From NCBI GenBank assembly GCA_017440445.1, contig JAFSHE010000001.1, positions 1 to 10,685 on the forward strand: a DNA stretch of 10,685 bases. Direction: 5' to 3'. Under the pieces are notes generated by a model. The model was not told where the DNA came from and did no database searches. It saw nothing but the letters and a program-made list of their open reading frames with translations. The translations under genes and the position numbers were made by a program. This stretch comes from Oscillospiraceae bacterium (lineage in GTDB: Bacteria; Bacillota_A; Clostridia; Oscillospirales; Ruminococcaceae). Shown here in pieces: positions 1-6,999 of this stretch. Position 1 is the first letter of the stretch. Every line of letters starts with the position of its first letter.

Positions 1-980
1 ACGCTGAAAAGCGCTCCGCTACCGAGAGAAACCACACCTGCGCTCACATTCTCCAGAGCGCACTGAGAGAGGTTCTGGGCGACCACGTTCACCAGAGCGG
101 CTCTTATGTTGATCCTTACAGATGCAGATTTGACTTCTCCCACTTCAACGCTGTAACTCCCGAGGAGCTTGCAAAGATCGAGGCTTATGTAAACAAGGTT
201 ATCCTCGAGGGCGTTCCCGTAGTTACCGAGGAGCTTCCCATTGAAGAAGCAAAGAAGAAGGGCGCTATGGCTCTGTTCGGCGAGAAGTACGGCGATGTTG
301 TACGTGTTGTAACAGTGGGCGAATACTCCACAGAGTTCTGCGGCGGTACACATCTTAAGAACTCCGCATGCGCAGGTCTGTTCAAGATAATCTCCGAGAC
401 CTCCGTAGCAAGCGGCGTAAGACGTATCGAGGCTGTAACAGGCGCAAATGTTCTGGAGCTGCTGAACAGCTACAAGGATACCGTTGTAAAGGCTGCCGAG
501 ACACTCAAGATAGCTAATACAAACGAGCTTGTAAAGCGCTGCGAGAACGTAATGTCCGAGCTTCGTGAGAAGGACAAGAAGATAGAGGCTATGCAGCAGG
601 CTGCCGCAAACGCTCAGATGGGCGACCTCGGCAAGGACTGCGCAGAGGTAAACGGCGTGAAGATAATCACCGCAGCACTTGACGGCACAGGCGCAGACGG
701 TCTGCGTAAGATAGGCGACAGCCTTGCTGACAAGTTCGACTGCTTCGTGGCTATCCTCGTAGGCACAAACGACGGCAAGAGCAATATGCTGTGCAAGTGC
801 TCCAAGTCCGCTGTGGCAAAGGGCGCAAACGCAGGTCAGATAGTTAAGGAAATGGCTGCTCTCATGGGCGGCAAGGGCGGCGGAAAGCCCGACCAGGCTA
901 TGGCAGGTATCCCCGATACCTCCAAGCTTAACGAGGCATTCGGCGCAGCTGCTGATATTGCTGCAAAGTTCATCAAGTAA
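1..980 (+). CDS. alaS: Alanyl-tRNA synthetase, C-terminal part (5' end outside window)
   Basis: Cytosolic enzyme that charges tRNA-Ala and hydrolyses mischarged Ser- or Gly-tRNA-Ala. The open frame runs from base 3 with no start codon, giving 325 visible residues of a protein usually near 870-880, so the aminoacylation domain lies upstream. What is visible is the editing domain and C-terminal domain. The zinc-binding HxxxH motif appears as NHTCAH at bases 30-47. A GSYVDPYRCRFDFSH stretch typical of the family follows. The second zinc motif, CGGTH, is at bases 339-353. A helical linker leads to a DHHA1-type domain ending in the glycine-rich signature GGKGGGKPDQAMAG near bases 868-909, which in this family helps bind tRNA. 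The ATG at 267 is internal and not the start. Identification is secure; no frame break is seen. Confidence 0.97.
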   Translation, partial: AEKRSATERNHTCAHILQSALREVLGDHVHQSGSYVDPYRCRFDFSHFNAVTPEELAKIEAYVNKVILEGVPVVTEELPIEEAKKKGAMALFGEKYGDVVRVVTVGEYSTEFCGGTHLKNSACAGLFKIISETSVASGVRRIEAVTGANVLELLNSYKDTVVKAAETLKIANTNELVKRCENVMSELREKDKKIEAMQQAAANAQMGDLGKDCAEVNGVKIITAALDGTGADGLRKIGDSLADKFDCFVAILVGTNDGKSNMLCKCSKSAVAKGANAGQIVKEMAALMGGKGGGKPDQAMAGIPDTSKLNEAFGAAADIAAKFIK

Positions 981-1000
981 TTCAACAGATTTTACACAGA

Positions 1001-1029
1001 TTTAACCCACATCGGCTCAGTTCTATGAT
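1001..1029 (+). promoter_or_regulatory. Possible weak promoter for the small AT-rich gene
   Basis: TATGAT at 1024-1029 is a good -10 box. TTTAAC at 1001-1006, 17 bases upstream, is only a poor -35 match. If used, transcription would start near 1036, so the RNA would begin almost directly with the hairpin at 1042-1075. No intrinsic terminator for alaS is visible, so read-through from alaS is an alternative. Confidence 0.3.
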
Positions 1030-1041
1030 ACAATAATATGG

Positions 1042-1075
1042 TACGGTCTTTGAATAGAAACGTTCAAAGACCGTA
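1042..1075 (+). other. Perfect 13-bp hairpin in the leader of the small gene
   Basis: TACGGTCTTTGAA (1042-1054) is followed by the exact complement TTCAAAGACCGTA (1063-1075), with an 8-base loop TAGAAACG between them. It lies 22 bases before the start codon of the gene at 1098 and 61 bases after the alaS stop. It is followed by TTGTGTAACGG rather than a T-run, so it is not a canonical rho-independent terminator. It could be a processing site, an mRNA-stabilising 5' hairpin, an operator, or a degenerate alaS terminator. Confidence 0.6.
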
Positions 1076-1097
1076 TTGTGTAACGGAGGAAATTGTA

Positions 1098-1445
1098 ATG
1101 GATATAAAAAGTAGAATCGCAAGTAATGAAAATGCGCTTGGATTCATTGACCGTAATATATGTTCTGATGAAGAACGTAATGAATATAAGAAAATTTATG
1201 ATGAAAATGGTATTCTCCCAAATGGAATTGTTGCAGATGTTGAAGATGGGTATGTATCGTTTTACAAAATAAACAATGATAAAAACATTTCAGAAGAAGA
1301 TAAAGAAAAATATGTTAAATATCATCAAGCCGTTAATCTCGATAAGATAACCAAAGATATTCACACCATCAAAAACTGCGTAGTATTCTTTACGGTACTT
1401 TCTGTAATTGGATTGGTCGCTGGTTTTATAATCGCATTACAATAA
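1098..1445 (+). CDS. Small AT-rich protein of unknown function with a C-terminal membrane anchor
   Basis: Encodes 115 residues that I do not recognise. The ATG at 1098 is chosen because CGGAGGA (1084-1090) sits seven bases upstream. An in-frame ATG at 1038 would run through the leader hairpin and has no ribosome binding site. Residues 1-90 are charged and polar, rich in Asp, Glu, Lys and Asn, with an ILPNGIVADVEDGYVSFYKI stretch that looks like a short beta-rich core. The last 23 or so residues (NCVVFFTVLSVIGLVAGFII and following) form one hydrophobic segment, so the protein is probably tail-anchored with its bulk in the cytoplasm, though orientation is not proven. Codon use is strongly AT-rich, unlike alaS and the HIT gene on either side, and the gene splits an otherwise dense housekeeping run. 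That suggests acquisition by transfer. Confidence 0.75.
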   Translation: MDIKSRIASNENALGFIDRNICSDEERNEYKKIYDENGILPNGIVADVEDGYVSFYKINNDKNISEEDKEKYVKYHQAVNLDKITKDIHTIKNCVVFFTVLSVIGLVAGFIIALQ

Positions 1446-1470
1446 AATCATTTATTTGGAGGACACAATA

Positions 1471-1812
1471 ATGGAAAACTGCTTATTCTGCAAAATAATC
1501 GCAGGGGAGATCCCCTCAACAAAGGTATACGAGGACGACAAGTGCCTTGCATTCCGTGATATTGCGCCCATGGCGCCCACACACATCCTTGTTATCCCCA
1601 AGGCGCACATCGGCGGTGTGGATGAGCTTACAGCCGACAACAGCGCAGTGGTTGCGCATATCTTCTCCGTTATCCCTCAGATAGCACGTGAGGAGAAGCT
1701 TACAAACGGCTACCGTGTTGTTTCCAACATCGGCGAGGACGGCGGTCAGACTGTACGTCACCTGCACTTCCACATCCTTGGCGGCAAGAAGCTCTCCACA
1801 GAGATGGCATAA
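1471..1812 (+). CDS. hinT: HIT-family (HinT-like) purine nucleoside phosphoramidase
   Basis: A 113-residue histidine-triad protein, the usual length for bacterial HinT. Family members hydrolyse adenosine 5'-phosphoramidates and aminoacyl-adenylates in the cytoplasm. The N-terminus ENCLFCKIIAGEIP carries the CxxC (Cys4, Cys7) found in many bacterial members. The catalytic triad is His97-Leu-His99-Phe-His101 in RHLHFHILGG, with the middle His99 expected to be the nucleophile. The ATG at 1471 is preceded by GGAGGA at 1458-1463; a TTG further upstream in frame lies on that Shine-Dalgarno and is not the start. The stop is six bases before holA, so the two are probably co-transcribed. Family assignment is firm; the natural substrate cannot be inferred from sequence. 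Confidence 0.93.
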   Translation: MENCLFCKIIAGEIPSTKVYEDDKCLAFRDIAPMAPTHILVIPKAHIGGVDELTADNSAVVAHIFSVIPQIAREEKLTNGYRVVSNIGEDGGQTVRHLHFHILGGKKLSTEMA

Positions 1813-1818
1813 CGCAAA

Positions 1819-2862
1819 ATGGCAAGGATAGAAGAACCCAGACTCAAAGCCGACCTTAAAGCGGGACTGCTTGCGAGAGTGTACTTCCTGTACGGAGAGG
1901 AGCATTTCCTTACAAAGACCTACGAGGACAGGATAGTTGAAACTGCGCTTGGAAAAGAGCCGTCTGATATGAACTTCATGCGGTTTTCCGAGGCTCCCTC
2001 CTCGGACAGCCTGTCGGATTTTGCAGACAGCATGCCGTTTTTCGCAAACTACAAGGTGATAGTTATCTCCGACCTTGACGCAGACAAGCTTGACAATGCG
2101 GAAATGAACGCATATCTTGATATCATCGGAAACCTGCCCGAAACAACTGTGCTGGTCATCTCCCAGACGGGAATAGAGATAGACAGCAAAAAGCCAAAGG
2201 CAAAGATGAAAAAGCTGATGGCAGCGGCAGAGAAGTACGGAATGATCTGCGAGATGAAGTTCATGACCGCCTCGCAGCTTGCGAAGATGTCAGTGAAAAA
2301 AGCCGCACGACTCGGCTGCAACCTTTCGGACGCCAACGCAGTGTTACTTGCGGAGCTTTGCGGCAGGGATATGAACCTGCTTTCCACAGAGGTGCAGAAG
2401 CTGTGCGATTACACCGTCAGCGGCGAGATAACCCGTGAAGCGATAGATCTTCTCGTGCCGAAAATGGTGGATACAAGCATCTACACGCTTGCGTCTGAGC
2501 TGTTTGCAGGGCGCACCGCACGTGCATTCCGCATACTGGACGACCTGTTTATCCAGCGCATGGAGCCTGTGGTGATACTCGGCACGCTCTCGGGACATTT
2601 CGTGGACTGCTACCGTGCGAAGCTTGCGATGATACAGAAAAAATCCGCATACGATGCAGCGGCAGCGTTCAATTATCCCAAAAACCGCACCTTTGTCATG
2701 ACAAAGGCGTTCGGCTCGGTGAAGTATCTTTCGGTGGATTATCTCAAAAGCTGCGTGGATATCCTCTACCGTACAAACAGACTGCTGAACTCCTCAAAAA
2801 CGGACAGAAGAACTCTGCTTGAGCAGGCGCTGACCGAGATATCGGTGCTTAAACGAACATGA
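1819..2862 (+). CDS. holA: DNA polymerase III subunit delta
   Basis: The 347-residue delta subunit of the clamp loader, which opens the sliding clamp so it can be placed on primed DNA. The N-terminus ADLKAGLLARVYFLYGEEHFL is the typical delta signature near residues 10-31; delta keeps the AAA+ fold but lacks a working ATPase P-loop, and none is seen here. The middle (KAKMKKLMAAAEKYGMICEM, then SVKKAARLGCNLSDANAVLLAELCGRDMNLLSTEVQKL split across the lid) and the C-terminal helical collar (LASELFAGRTARAFRILDDL, QRMEPVVILGTLSGHF) also fit. Length is normal. The ATG at 1819 follows the hinT stop by six bases with no clear Shine-Dalgarno, so translation may rely on coupling to hinT. The last four bases (ATGA) overlap the start of rnmV. 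Confidence 0.92.
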   Translation: MARIEEPRLKADLKAGLLARVYFLYGEEHFLTKTYEDRIVETALGKEPSDMNFMRFSEAPSSDSLSDFADSMPFFANYKVIVISDLDADKLDNAEMNAYLDIIGNLPETTVLVISQTGIEIDSKKPKAKMKKLMAAAEKYGMICEMKFMTASQLAKMSVKKAARLGCNLSDANAVLLAELCGRDMNLLSTEVQKLCDYTVSGEITREAIDLLVPKMVDTSIYTLASELFAGRTARAFRILDDLFIQRMEPVVILGTLSGHFVDCYRAKLAMIQKKSAYDAAAAFNYPKNRTFVMTKAFGSVKYLSVDYLKSCVDILYRTNRLLNSSKTDRRTLLEQALTEISVLKRT

Positions 2863-3440
2863 TAAAGATAAAACAGGCTATAATAGTCGAGGGCAAATAC
2901 GACAAGATACGGCTCTCCTCCGTTGTGGACGCAGTTATAATCACCACAAACGGCTTCGGTATCTATAAGGACGAGGAAAAAAAGCAGCTCATACGCTCCC
3001 TTGCGGAGAAGAATGGCATAATAATCCTTACAGACAGCGACAGTGCGGGCTTTCAGATACGCTCGCATCTGCGGAGCATCGTAAAAAAGGGCGAGATAAT
3101 CAACGTGTACATTCCCGATATCTTCGGTAAGGAGCGCCGCAAGCGGGAGCCTTCAAAGCAGGGAAAGCTTGGGGTCGAGGGGATGGAGCGTGAGATACTG
3201 CTTGCCGCTTTCGCAAAGGCGGGAGTAACCGCCGATACCTCTCCCGAAAAGGGCGAGCCGATAACAAAGGCTGACCTTATGGACCTTGGTCTTATCGGGA
3301 CGGACGGCGCAGCACAGCGCAGGAGCGAATTGCAGCGCAGTCTTGGACTGCCTGAGCTGCTGTCCGCAAACCTGCTGCTTGAAATTCTGAACGTTATGTA
3401 CTCCCGTGGGGAATTTTTTGATATGTTCGGAGAATATTAA
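2859..3440 (+). CDS. rnmV: Ribonuclease M5 (5S rRNA maturation)
   Basis: A 193-residue Toprim-domain endonuclease which in Firmicutes cuts 5S rRNA precursor to its mature ends in the ribosome-assembly pathway. The Toprim motifs are clear: AIIVEGKYDK with Glu11, and ILTDSDSAG with Asp59 and Asp61, the expected metal-binding acidic residues. The GVEGMEREIL motif near residue 105-113 is characteristic of RNase M5 rather than of primases or topoisomerases. A helical C-terminal part follows (DLGLIGTDGAAQRRSEL, LLSANLLLEILNVMYSRGEF). The start ATG lies inside the holA stop (ATGA overlap), so it is translationally coupled to holA. In many Firmicutes rnmV neighbours ksgA; here it sits directly behind holA. 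Identification is firm. Confidence 0.92.
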   Translation: MIKIKQAIIVEGKYDKIRLSSVVDAVIITTNGFGIYKDEEKKQLIRSLAEKNGIIILTDSDSAGFQIRSHLRSIVKKGEIINVYIPDIFGKERRKREPSKQGKLGVEGMEREILLAAFAKAGVTADTSPEKGEPITKADLMDLGLIGTDGAAQRRSELQRSLGLPELLSANLLLEILNVMYSRGEFFDMFGEY

Positions 3441-3452
3441 AGACGTAAACAG

Positions 3453-3466
3453 GCGGGACATCCCGC
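3453..3466 (+). other. Short GC-rich hairpin between rnmV and the MBOAT gene
   Basis: GCGGGA (3453-3458) and TCCCGC (3461-3466) form a perfect palindrome with a minimal centre, in the 53-base gap after rnmV. What follows is AGAAATAACATC with no T-run, so it is at best a weak terminator. It may mark a boundary between the housekeeping genes and the polysaccharide-modification cluster. Confidence 0.35.
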
Positions 3467-3493
3467 AGAAATAACATCTTAAGGGGGAACATC

Positions 3494-4924
3494 ATGGTAT
3501 TTTCCAGCCTGATATTTCTTTTCATCTTCATGCCGCTGGTGATAATCACTCACTACTTCGTGCCGCTGAAGGCTAAGAATATCGTTGTTCTGATAAGCGG
3601 TATCGTATTCTATGCATGGGGCGAGCCGCTGTATGTATTCGCCATGCTGCTGTCAACGGCTATCGACTACTTTGCGGGAATTTTCATCCACAAGTATGAC
3701 GACAAGCCCAAGGTACGTACTGCGTGCCTTCTCGTGTCGCTGGTGATGAATCTAGGACTTCTCGGTACGTTCAAGTATCTGGGATTTATCATAAATTCTC
3801 TGAACGCATGGTTCGGACTGGACATACCCAATCCCGACCTGCCGCTTCCTATCGGTATCAGCTTCTTCACATTCCAGTCGATGAGCTACACAATCGACCT
3901 GTACCGCAGAAATATAAAGGTGCAGAAGAACCCTGTAAGCTTTATCGGCTTCGTATCGCTGTTCCCGCAGCTTGTTGCGGGTCCTATCGTAAGATATGAG
4001 GACATCCAGAACGAGATAGACAACCGCACCATCACCGAGAAGATGCTTGGCGACGGTATCAGCCGCTTTATCACAGGTCTTGGCAAGAAGGTGCTTATCG
4101 CAAACAACATCGGTCTGCTGTGGACTACGATAAAGGCCATGGAATACAGCGAGCTTTCCGCAGTCACCGCATGGCTTGGAATTCTCGCATTCACCTTCCA
4201 GATATACTTTGACTTCTCGGGCTACTCGGATATGGCGATAGGTCTCGGAAAGATGATGGGCTTCAACTTCCCCGAGAACTTCAACTACCCTTATATGAGC
4301 CACAGTATCTCTGAGTTCTGGCGCCGCTGGCACATGACCCTCGGCGGCTGGTTCAAGAGCTATATCTACTTCCCCCTCGGCGGTAACAGAAAAGGCCCTG
4401 CACGCACCATATTCAACCTGCTGGTAGTATGGACGGTAACAGGTATCTGGCACGGCGCAAGCTGGAACTTCATGCTGTGGGGCGCATACTTCGGCGTGCT
4501 TATCGTGATGGAGCGTCTGTTCCTCGGAAAGGTGCTTGAGAAGATCCCCGCATTCTTCAGCTGGCTGTATACCTTCGTTCTGGTAGTGTTCGGCTGGGTA
4601 ATGTTCGACGCAGTGGATACCACTATCGTTGATATCGGTGCGATGTTCGGCGAGGTATTCACCTATATCGGTGCGATGTTCGGCGCAAACGGCGTGTTCA
4701 TCGACAACACCGCATTCAGCTCGATAATGAACTACGGTATAATGTTTGCTCTGTGTATCCTCGGCAGCTCCGACCTTATCAAGAGCTTCTCCGAGTGGAT
4801 AAAGACAAAGGCTCCGCAGTGGATGCAGTACAGCGTTCCCGTTGTACAGATGGTGGTCATGCTTGCATCTATCGCATACCTTTCCACAGCAAGCTACAAT
4901 CCGTTCCTGTATTTCAATTTCTAA
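3494..4924 (+). CDS. MBOAT-family O-acyltransferase (AlgI-like)
   Basis: A 476-residue multi-pass membrane protein of the membrane-bound O-acyltransferase family, in the AlgI/PatA/DltB group that moves acetyl groups across the membrane for transfer onto extracellular polymers. It has about ten hydrophobic segments along its length. Family motifs are intact: the N-terminus MVFSSLIFLFIFMPLVI, the PLPIGISFFTFQSMSYTID block (residues 117-135), QIYFDFSGYSDMAIGLGKMM (236-255), SEFWRRWHMTLGGWFKSYIY (273-292, His280), and GIWHGASWNFMLWG (317-330) with the invariant catalytic His320. Length matches AlgI-like proteins. The ATG at 3494 is preceded by AAGGGGGAA. The next gene, 12 bases on, encodes the DHHW/AlgJ-like partner usually paired with this enzyme. 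The polymer acted on cannot be read from the sequence; no alginate synthesis genes are present, so exopolysaccharide or cell-wall polymer is more likely. Confidence 0.93.
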   Translation: MVFSSLIFLFIFMPLVIITHYFVPLKAKNIVVLISGIVFYAWGEPLYVFAMLLSTAIDYFAGIFIHKYDDKPKVRTACLLVSLVMNLGLLGTFKYLGFIINSLNAWFGLDIPNPDLPLPIGISFFTFQSMSYTIDLYRRNIKVQKNPVSFIGFVSLFPQLVAGPIVRYEDIQNEIDNRTITEKMLGDGISRFITGLGKKVLIANNIGLLWTTIKAMEYSELSAVTAWLGILAFTFQIYFDFSGYSDMAIGLGKMMGFNFPENFNYPYMSHSISEFWRRWHMTLGGWFKSYIYFPLGGNRKGPARTIFNLLVVWTVTGIWHGASWNFMLWGAYFGVLIVMERLFLGKVLEKIPAFFSWLYTFVLVVFGWVMFDAVDTTIVDIGAMFGEVFTYIGAMFGANGVFIDNTAFSSIMNYGIMFALCILGSSDLIKSFSEWIKTKAPQWMQYSVPVVQMVVMLASIAYLSTASYNPFLYFNF

Positions 4925-4936
4925 GGAGGGAGAAGC

Positions 4937-6154
4937 ATGAAATTTAAAATGACGCCCGCAAAGCTGATGATAACTCTGTTTTCAGCAGTTATACTTGCGG
5001 TTCCGATAGTAACTATTGCTCTCCCGAAGCAGGAGCGCAGCGAAAACGAGAACAGAACTCTTGCGAAGTTCCCCACGCTTATCAATCAGAGCAAGATGGA
5101 CAAGGCGGAGGACTTCGGTGATGTTATAGACGCAGTTAAGTGGAACTATATCACAGTACGGGATCAGCCCAGCTACATGGATGATCTTGAGACCTACTTT
5201 GCCGACCACCTTGCAGGCAGAGAAACCTGGGTAACAGCCAAAAACAGCCTTGAAAAGCTTATCGGCAAGCAGGAGATAAACGAGGTCTACACCGTTGACG
5301 GAAAGATGATACAGGTGTTCAAGGAGTACGACGCAGAGAACGTTGCTGACAACATGGCAGCGATAAGCGGCTTTGCACAGCAGTTCCCTGAGCTGCCCTG
5401 CTCTATCATGCTGTCGCCCACGGCGCAGGAGATGAACTTCTCCAGGATGCCAAGCTACGGCGGCTACCTCAGCCAGAAGACCTTCATTGAGGACTGCTAC
5501 AAGCAGGCTGACGGACTTTCCACCATCGACTGTCTCAGCTACCTGTCAGGTCACAAGGACGAGTATATCTTCTACCGCACAGACCACCACTGGACAAGCC
5601 TCGGTGCGTATTACGCATACTGTGCCGCTGCAAAGACCCTCGGCTATACCGCCTACGGTCTTAACGAGTTCAATATCGAATCCGCAAGCAGCGATTTCAG
5701 AGGTACACTGTACTCCAAGACCCTCGATAACGGAGTTACTCCCGATACCATCGACTACTATCACCTGAAAAATAACGAGCCTACCGTTAAAATGACCATC
5801 TTCGACGGAATGAGCGAAACTGTTCACGATAGCCTTTATGTACGTGAGTATCTTGAGGTAAAGGACAAGTATTCCTCCTTCACAGGCACCAACATGCCGC
5901 TTGTGACCATCGAAACAAACGTTGACAACGGCAAGAGCCTGCTGCTTATCAAGGACAGCTACGCACACAGCTTAGTACCCTTCCTCTCCAAGCATTACAG
6001 CAAGATAACCATGGTGGATATGCGTAATATCAACGTGGGTCTTGATAAATTCATTGATATAAACGAGTACTCTCAGGCGCTGTTTATGTTCAATGCAGTT
6101 ACCTTCTCCGCTGACGAGGATATCCTGAAGATAAGCCTTACCAAAAACAAATGA
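4937..6154 (+). CDS. DHHW-motif protein, AlgJ/AlgX-like SGNH acetyltransferase partner of the MBOAT enzyme
   Basis: Encodes 405 residues. An N-terminal hydrophobic segment (residues about 9-29, LMITLFSAVILAVPIVTIAL) is a membrane anchor or uncleaved signal, placing the rest outside the cell. ENENRTLAKFP (37-46) and YFADHLAGRETWV (87-99) are typical of AlgJ/AlgX-type and DHHW-family proteins. The name-giving TDHHW motif is at 215-219; Asp216 and His218 match the catalytic Asp-x-His of AlgX. KDSYAHSLVPFL (339-350) supplies the likely nucleophile Ser341, so the SGNH-type triad looks complete. In the known scheme the MBOAT partner passes acetyl groups through the membrane and this protein places them on the polysaccharide. 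Start: ATG 4937 with GGAGGG at 4925-4930. Its last codons overlap the next gene by four bases. Confidence 0.88.
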   Translation: MKFKMTPAKLMITLFSAVILAVPIVTIALPKQERSENENRTLAKFPTLINQSKMDKAEDFGDVIDAVKWNYITVRDQPSYMDDLETYFADHLAGRETWVTAKNSLEKLIGKQEINEVYTVDGKMIQVFKEYDAENVADNMAAISGFAQQFPELPCSIMLSPTAQEMNFSRMPSYGGYLSQKTFIEDCYKQADGLSTIDCLSYLSGHKDEYIFYRTDHHWTSLGAYYAYCAAAKTLGYTAYGLNEFNIESASSDFRGTLYSKTLDNGVTPDTIDYYHLKNNEPTVKMTIFDGMSETVHDSLYVREYLEVKDKYSSFTGTNMPLVTIETNVDNGKSLLLIKDSYAHSLVPFLSKHYSKITMVDMRNINVGLDKFIDINEYSQALFMFNAVTFSADEDILKISLTKNK

Positions 6155-6999
6155 GAACTATAAACTACACCGTCCCCGCAGAAAAGAACGGCATAACTGC
6201 CGCTGTGTTCCTGCGGGAACACGGCTTTTCAAGGCGGATGATAAGCAACCTTAAGGCAACGGGCGGGCTTACCCGCAGCGGCGAGATACTCCGCACAGTG
6301 GATATCCTTTCTGCGGGAGATATCGTCACTGTCGCCATGGAGGACAACAGCTCCATGACCGCAAACCCCGACCTTAAAGCGGAGCTTGTCTACTGCGACG
6401 AAGATGTGGCGGTGTTCGACAAGCCGCCTTTCATGCCCGTGCACCCCTCGATAAAGCACCCCGACGATACCCTCGGAAACCTGTTTGCAGCGATGTTTCC
6501 CGATGTGGTGTTCCGTCCTGTGTACAGACTTGACTGCAATACCTCGGGGCTGTGCGTCTGCGCAAAGACCCGCCATGCAGCCTCTGTGCTGGCGCAGAAT
6601 ATCGACAAGGTATACTTCGCAGTGGTGGACGGGGACATGGGCAGCGGCGAGATAGACCTCCCCATAGGACGTGAGGAGGGCAGCATAATAAAACGCAGGA
6701 TATCCGCAGACGGAAAGCCCGCTAAAACGCTGTACTCCACCGAGAGAACGGAAAACGGACGCTCCCTTGTCCGTGTAAAGCTGCTGACAGGCCGCACGCA
6801 TCAGATACGTGTGCATTTTCTGAGTATGGGCTTCCCGCTGTGCGGTGACGACCTTTACGGCGGCGACTGCCGATATATCTCCCGCCATGCGCTCCACTGC
6901 GGCGAGGTCAGTTTCATCCATCCCGTAACGGGAGAACAGGTCACTGTACGGTCGGAGCTTCCCGCCGATATGACCGCACTATTCAACGAGGTGACATAA
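6151..6999 (+). CDS. RluA-family pseudouridine synthase
   Basis: A 282-residue cytoplasmic enzyme that isomerises uridine to pseudouridine in rRNA or tRNA. Residues 1-65 resemble the S4-like RNA-binding domain of this family (FLREHGFSRRMISNLKATGG, then LSAGDIVTV). The catalytic domain starts at VYCDEDVAVFDKPPFMPVHP. The active-site motif reads RPVYRLDCNTSGLCVCAK, with catalytic Asp128. The usual His of HRLD is replaced by Tyr125, as in a subset of clostridial members. RRISADGKPAKTLY and the GRTHQIRVHFLSMGFPLCGDDLYG motif (214-237) complete the fold. It starts inside the stop of the DHHW gene (ATGA overlap) and its TAA overlaps the next ATG by one base, so it is embedded in the operon. The target uridine cannot be predicted, so I give no rlu symbol. 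Confidence 0.92.
   Translation: MRTINYTVPAEKNGITAAVFLREHGFSRRMISNLKATGGLTRSGEILRTVDILSAGDIVTVAMEDNSSMTANPDLKAELVYCDEDVAVFDKPPFMPVHPSIKHPDDTLGNLFAAMFPDVVFRPVYRLDCNTSGLCVCAKTRHAASVLAQNIDKVYFAVVDGDMGSGEIDLPIGREEGSIIKRRISADGKPAKTLYSTERTENGRSLVRVKLLTGRTHQIRVHFLSMGFPLCGDDLYGGDCRYISRHALHCGEVSFIHPVTGEQVTVRSELPADMTALFNEVT

Noticed and set aside
1038..1097. Upstream ATG start for the small AT-rich gene, adding 20 residues
   Set aside because: It has no ribosome binding site, its codons run through the leader hairpin, and the ATG at 1098 has a well-placed CGGAGGA.
3752..4453. A 233-codon minus-strand frame inside the MBOAT gene
   Set aside because: It is a shadow of a well-conserved coding sequence with an unnatural composition.
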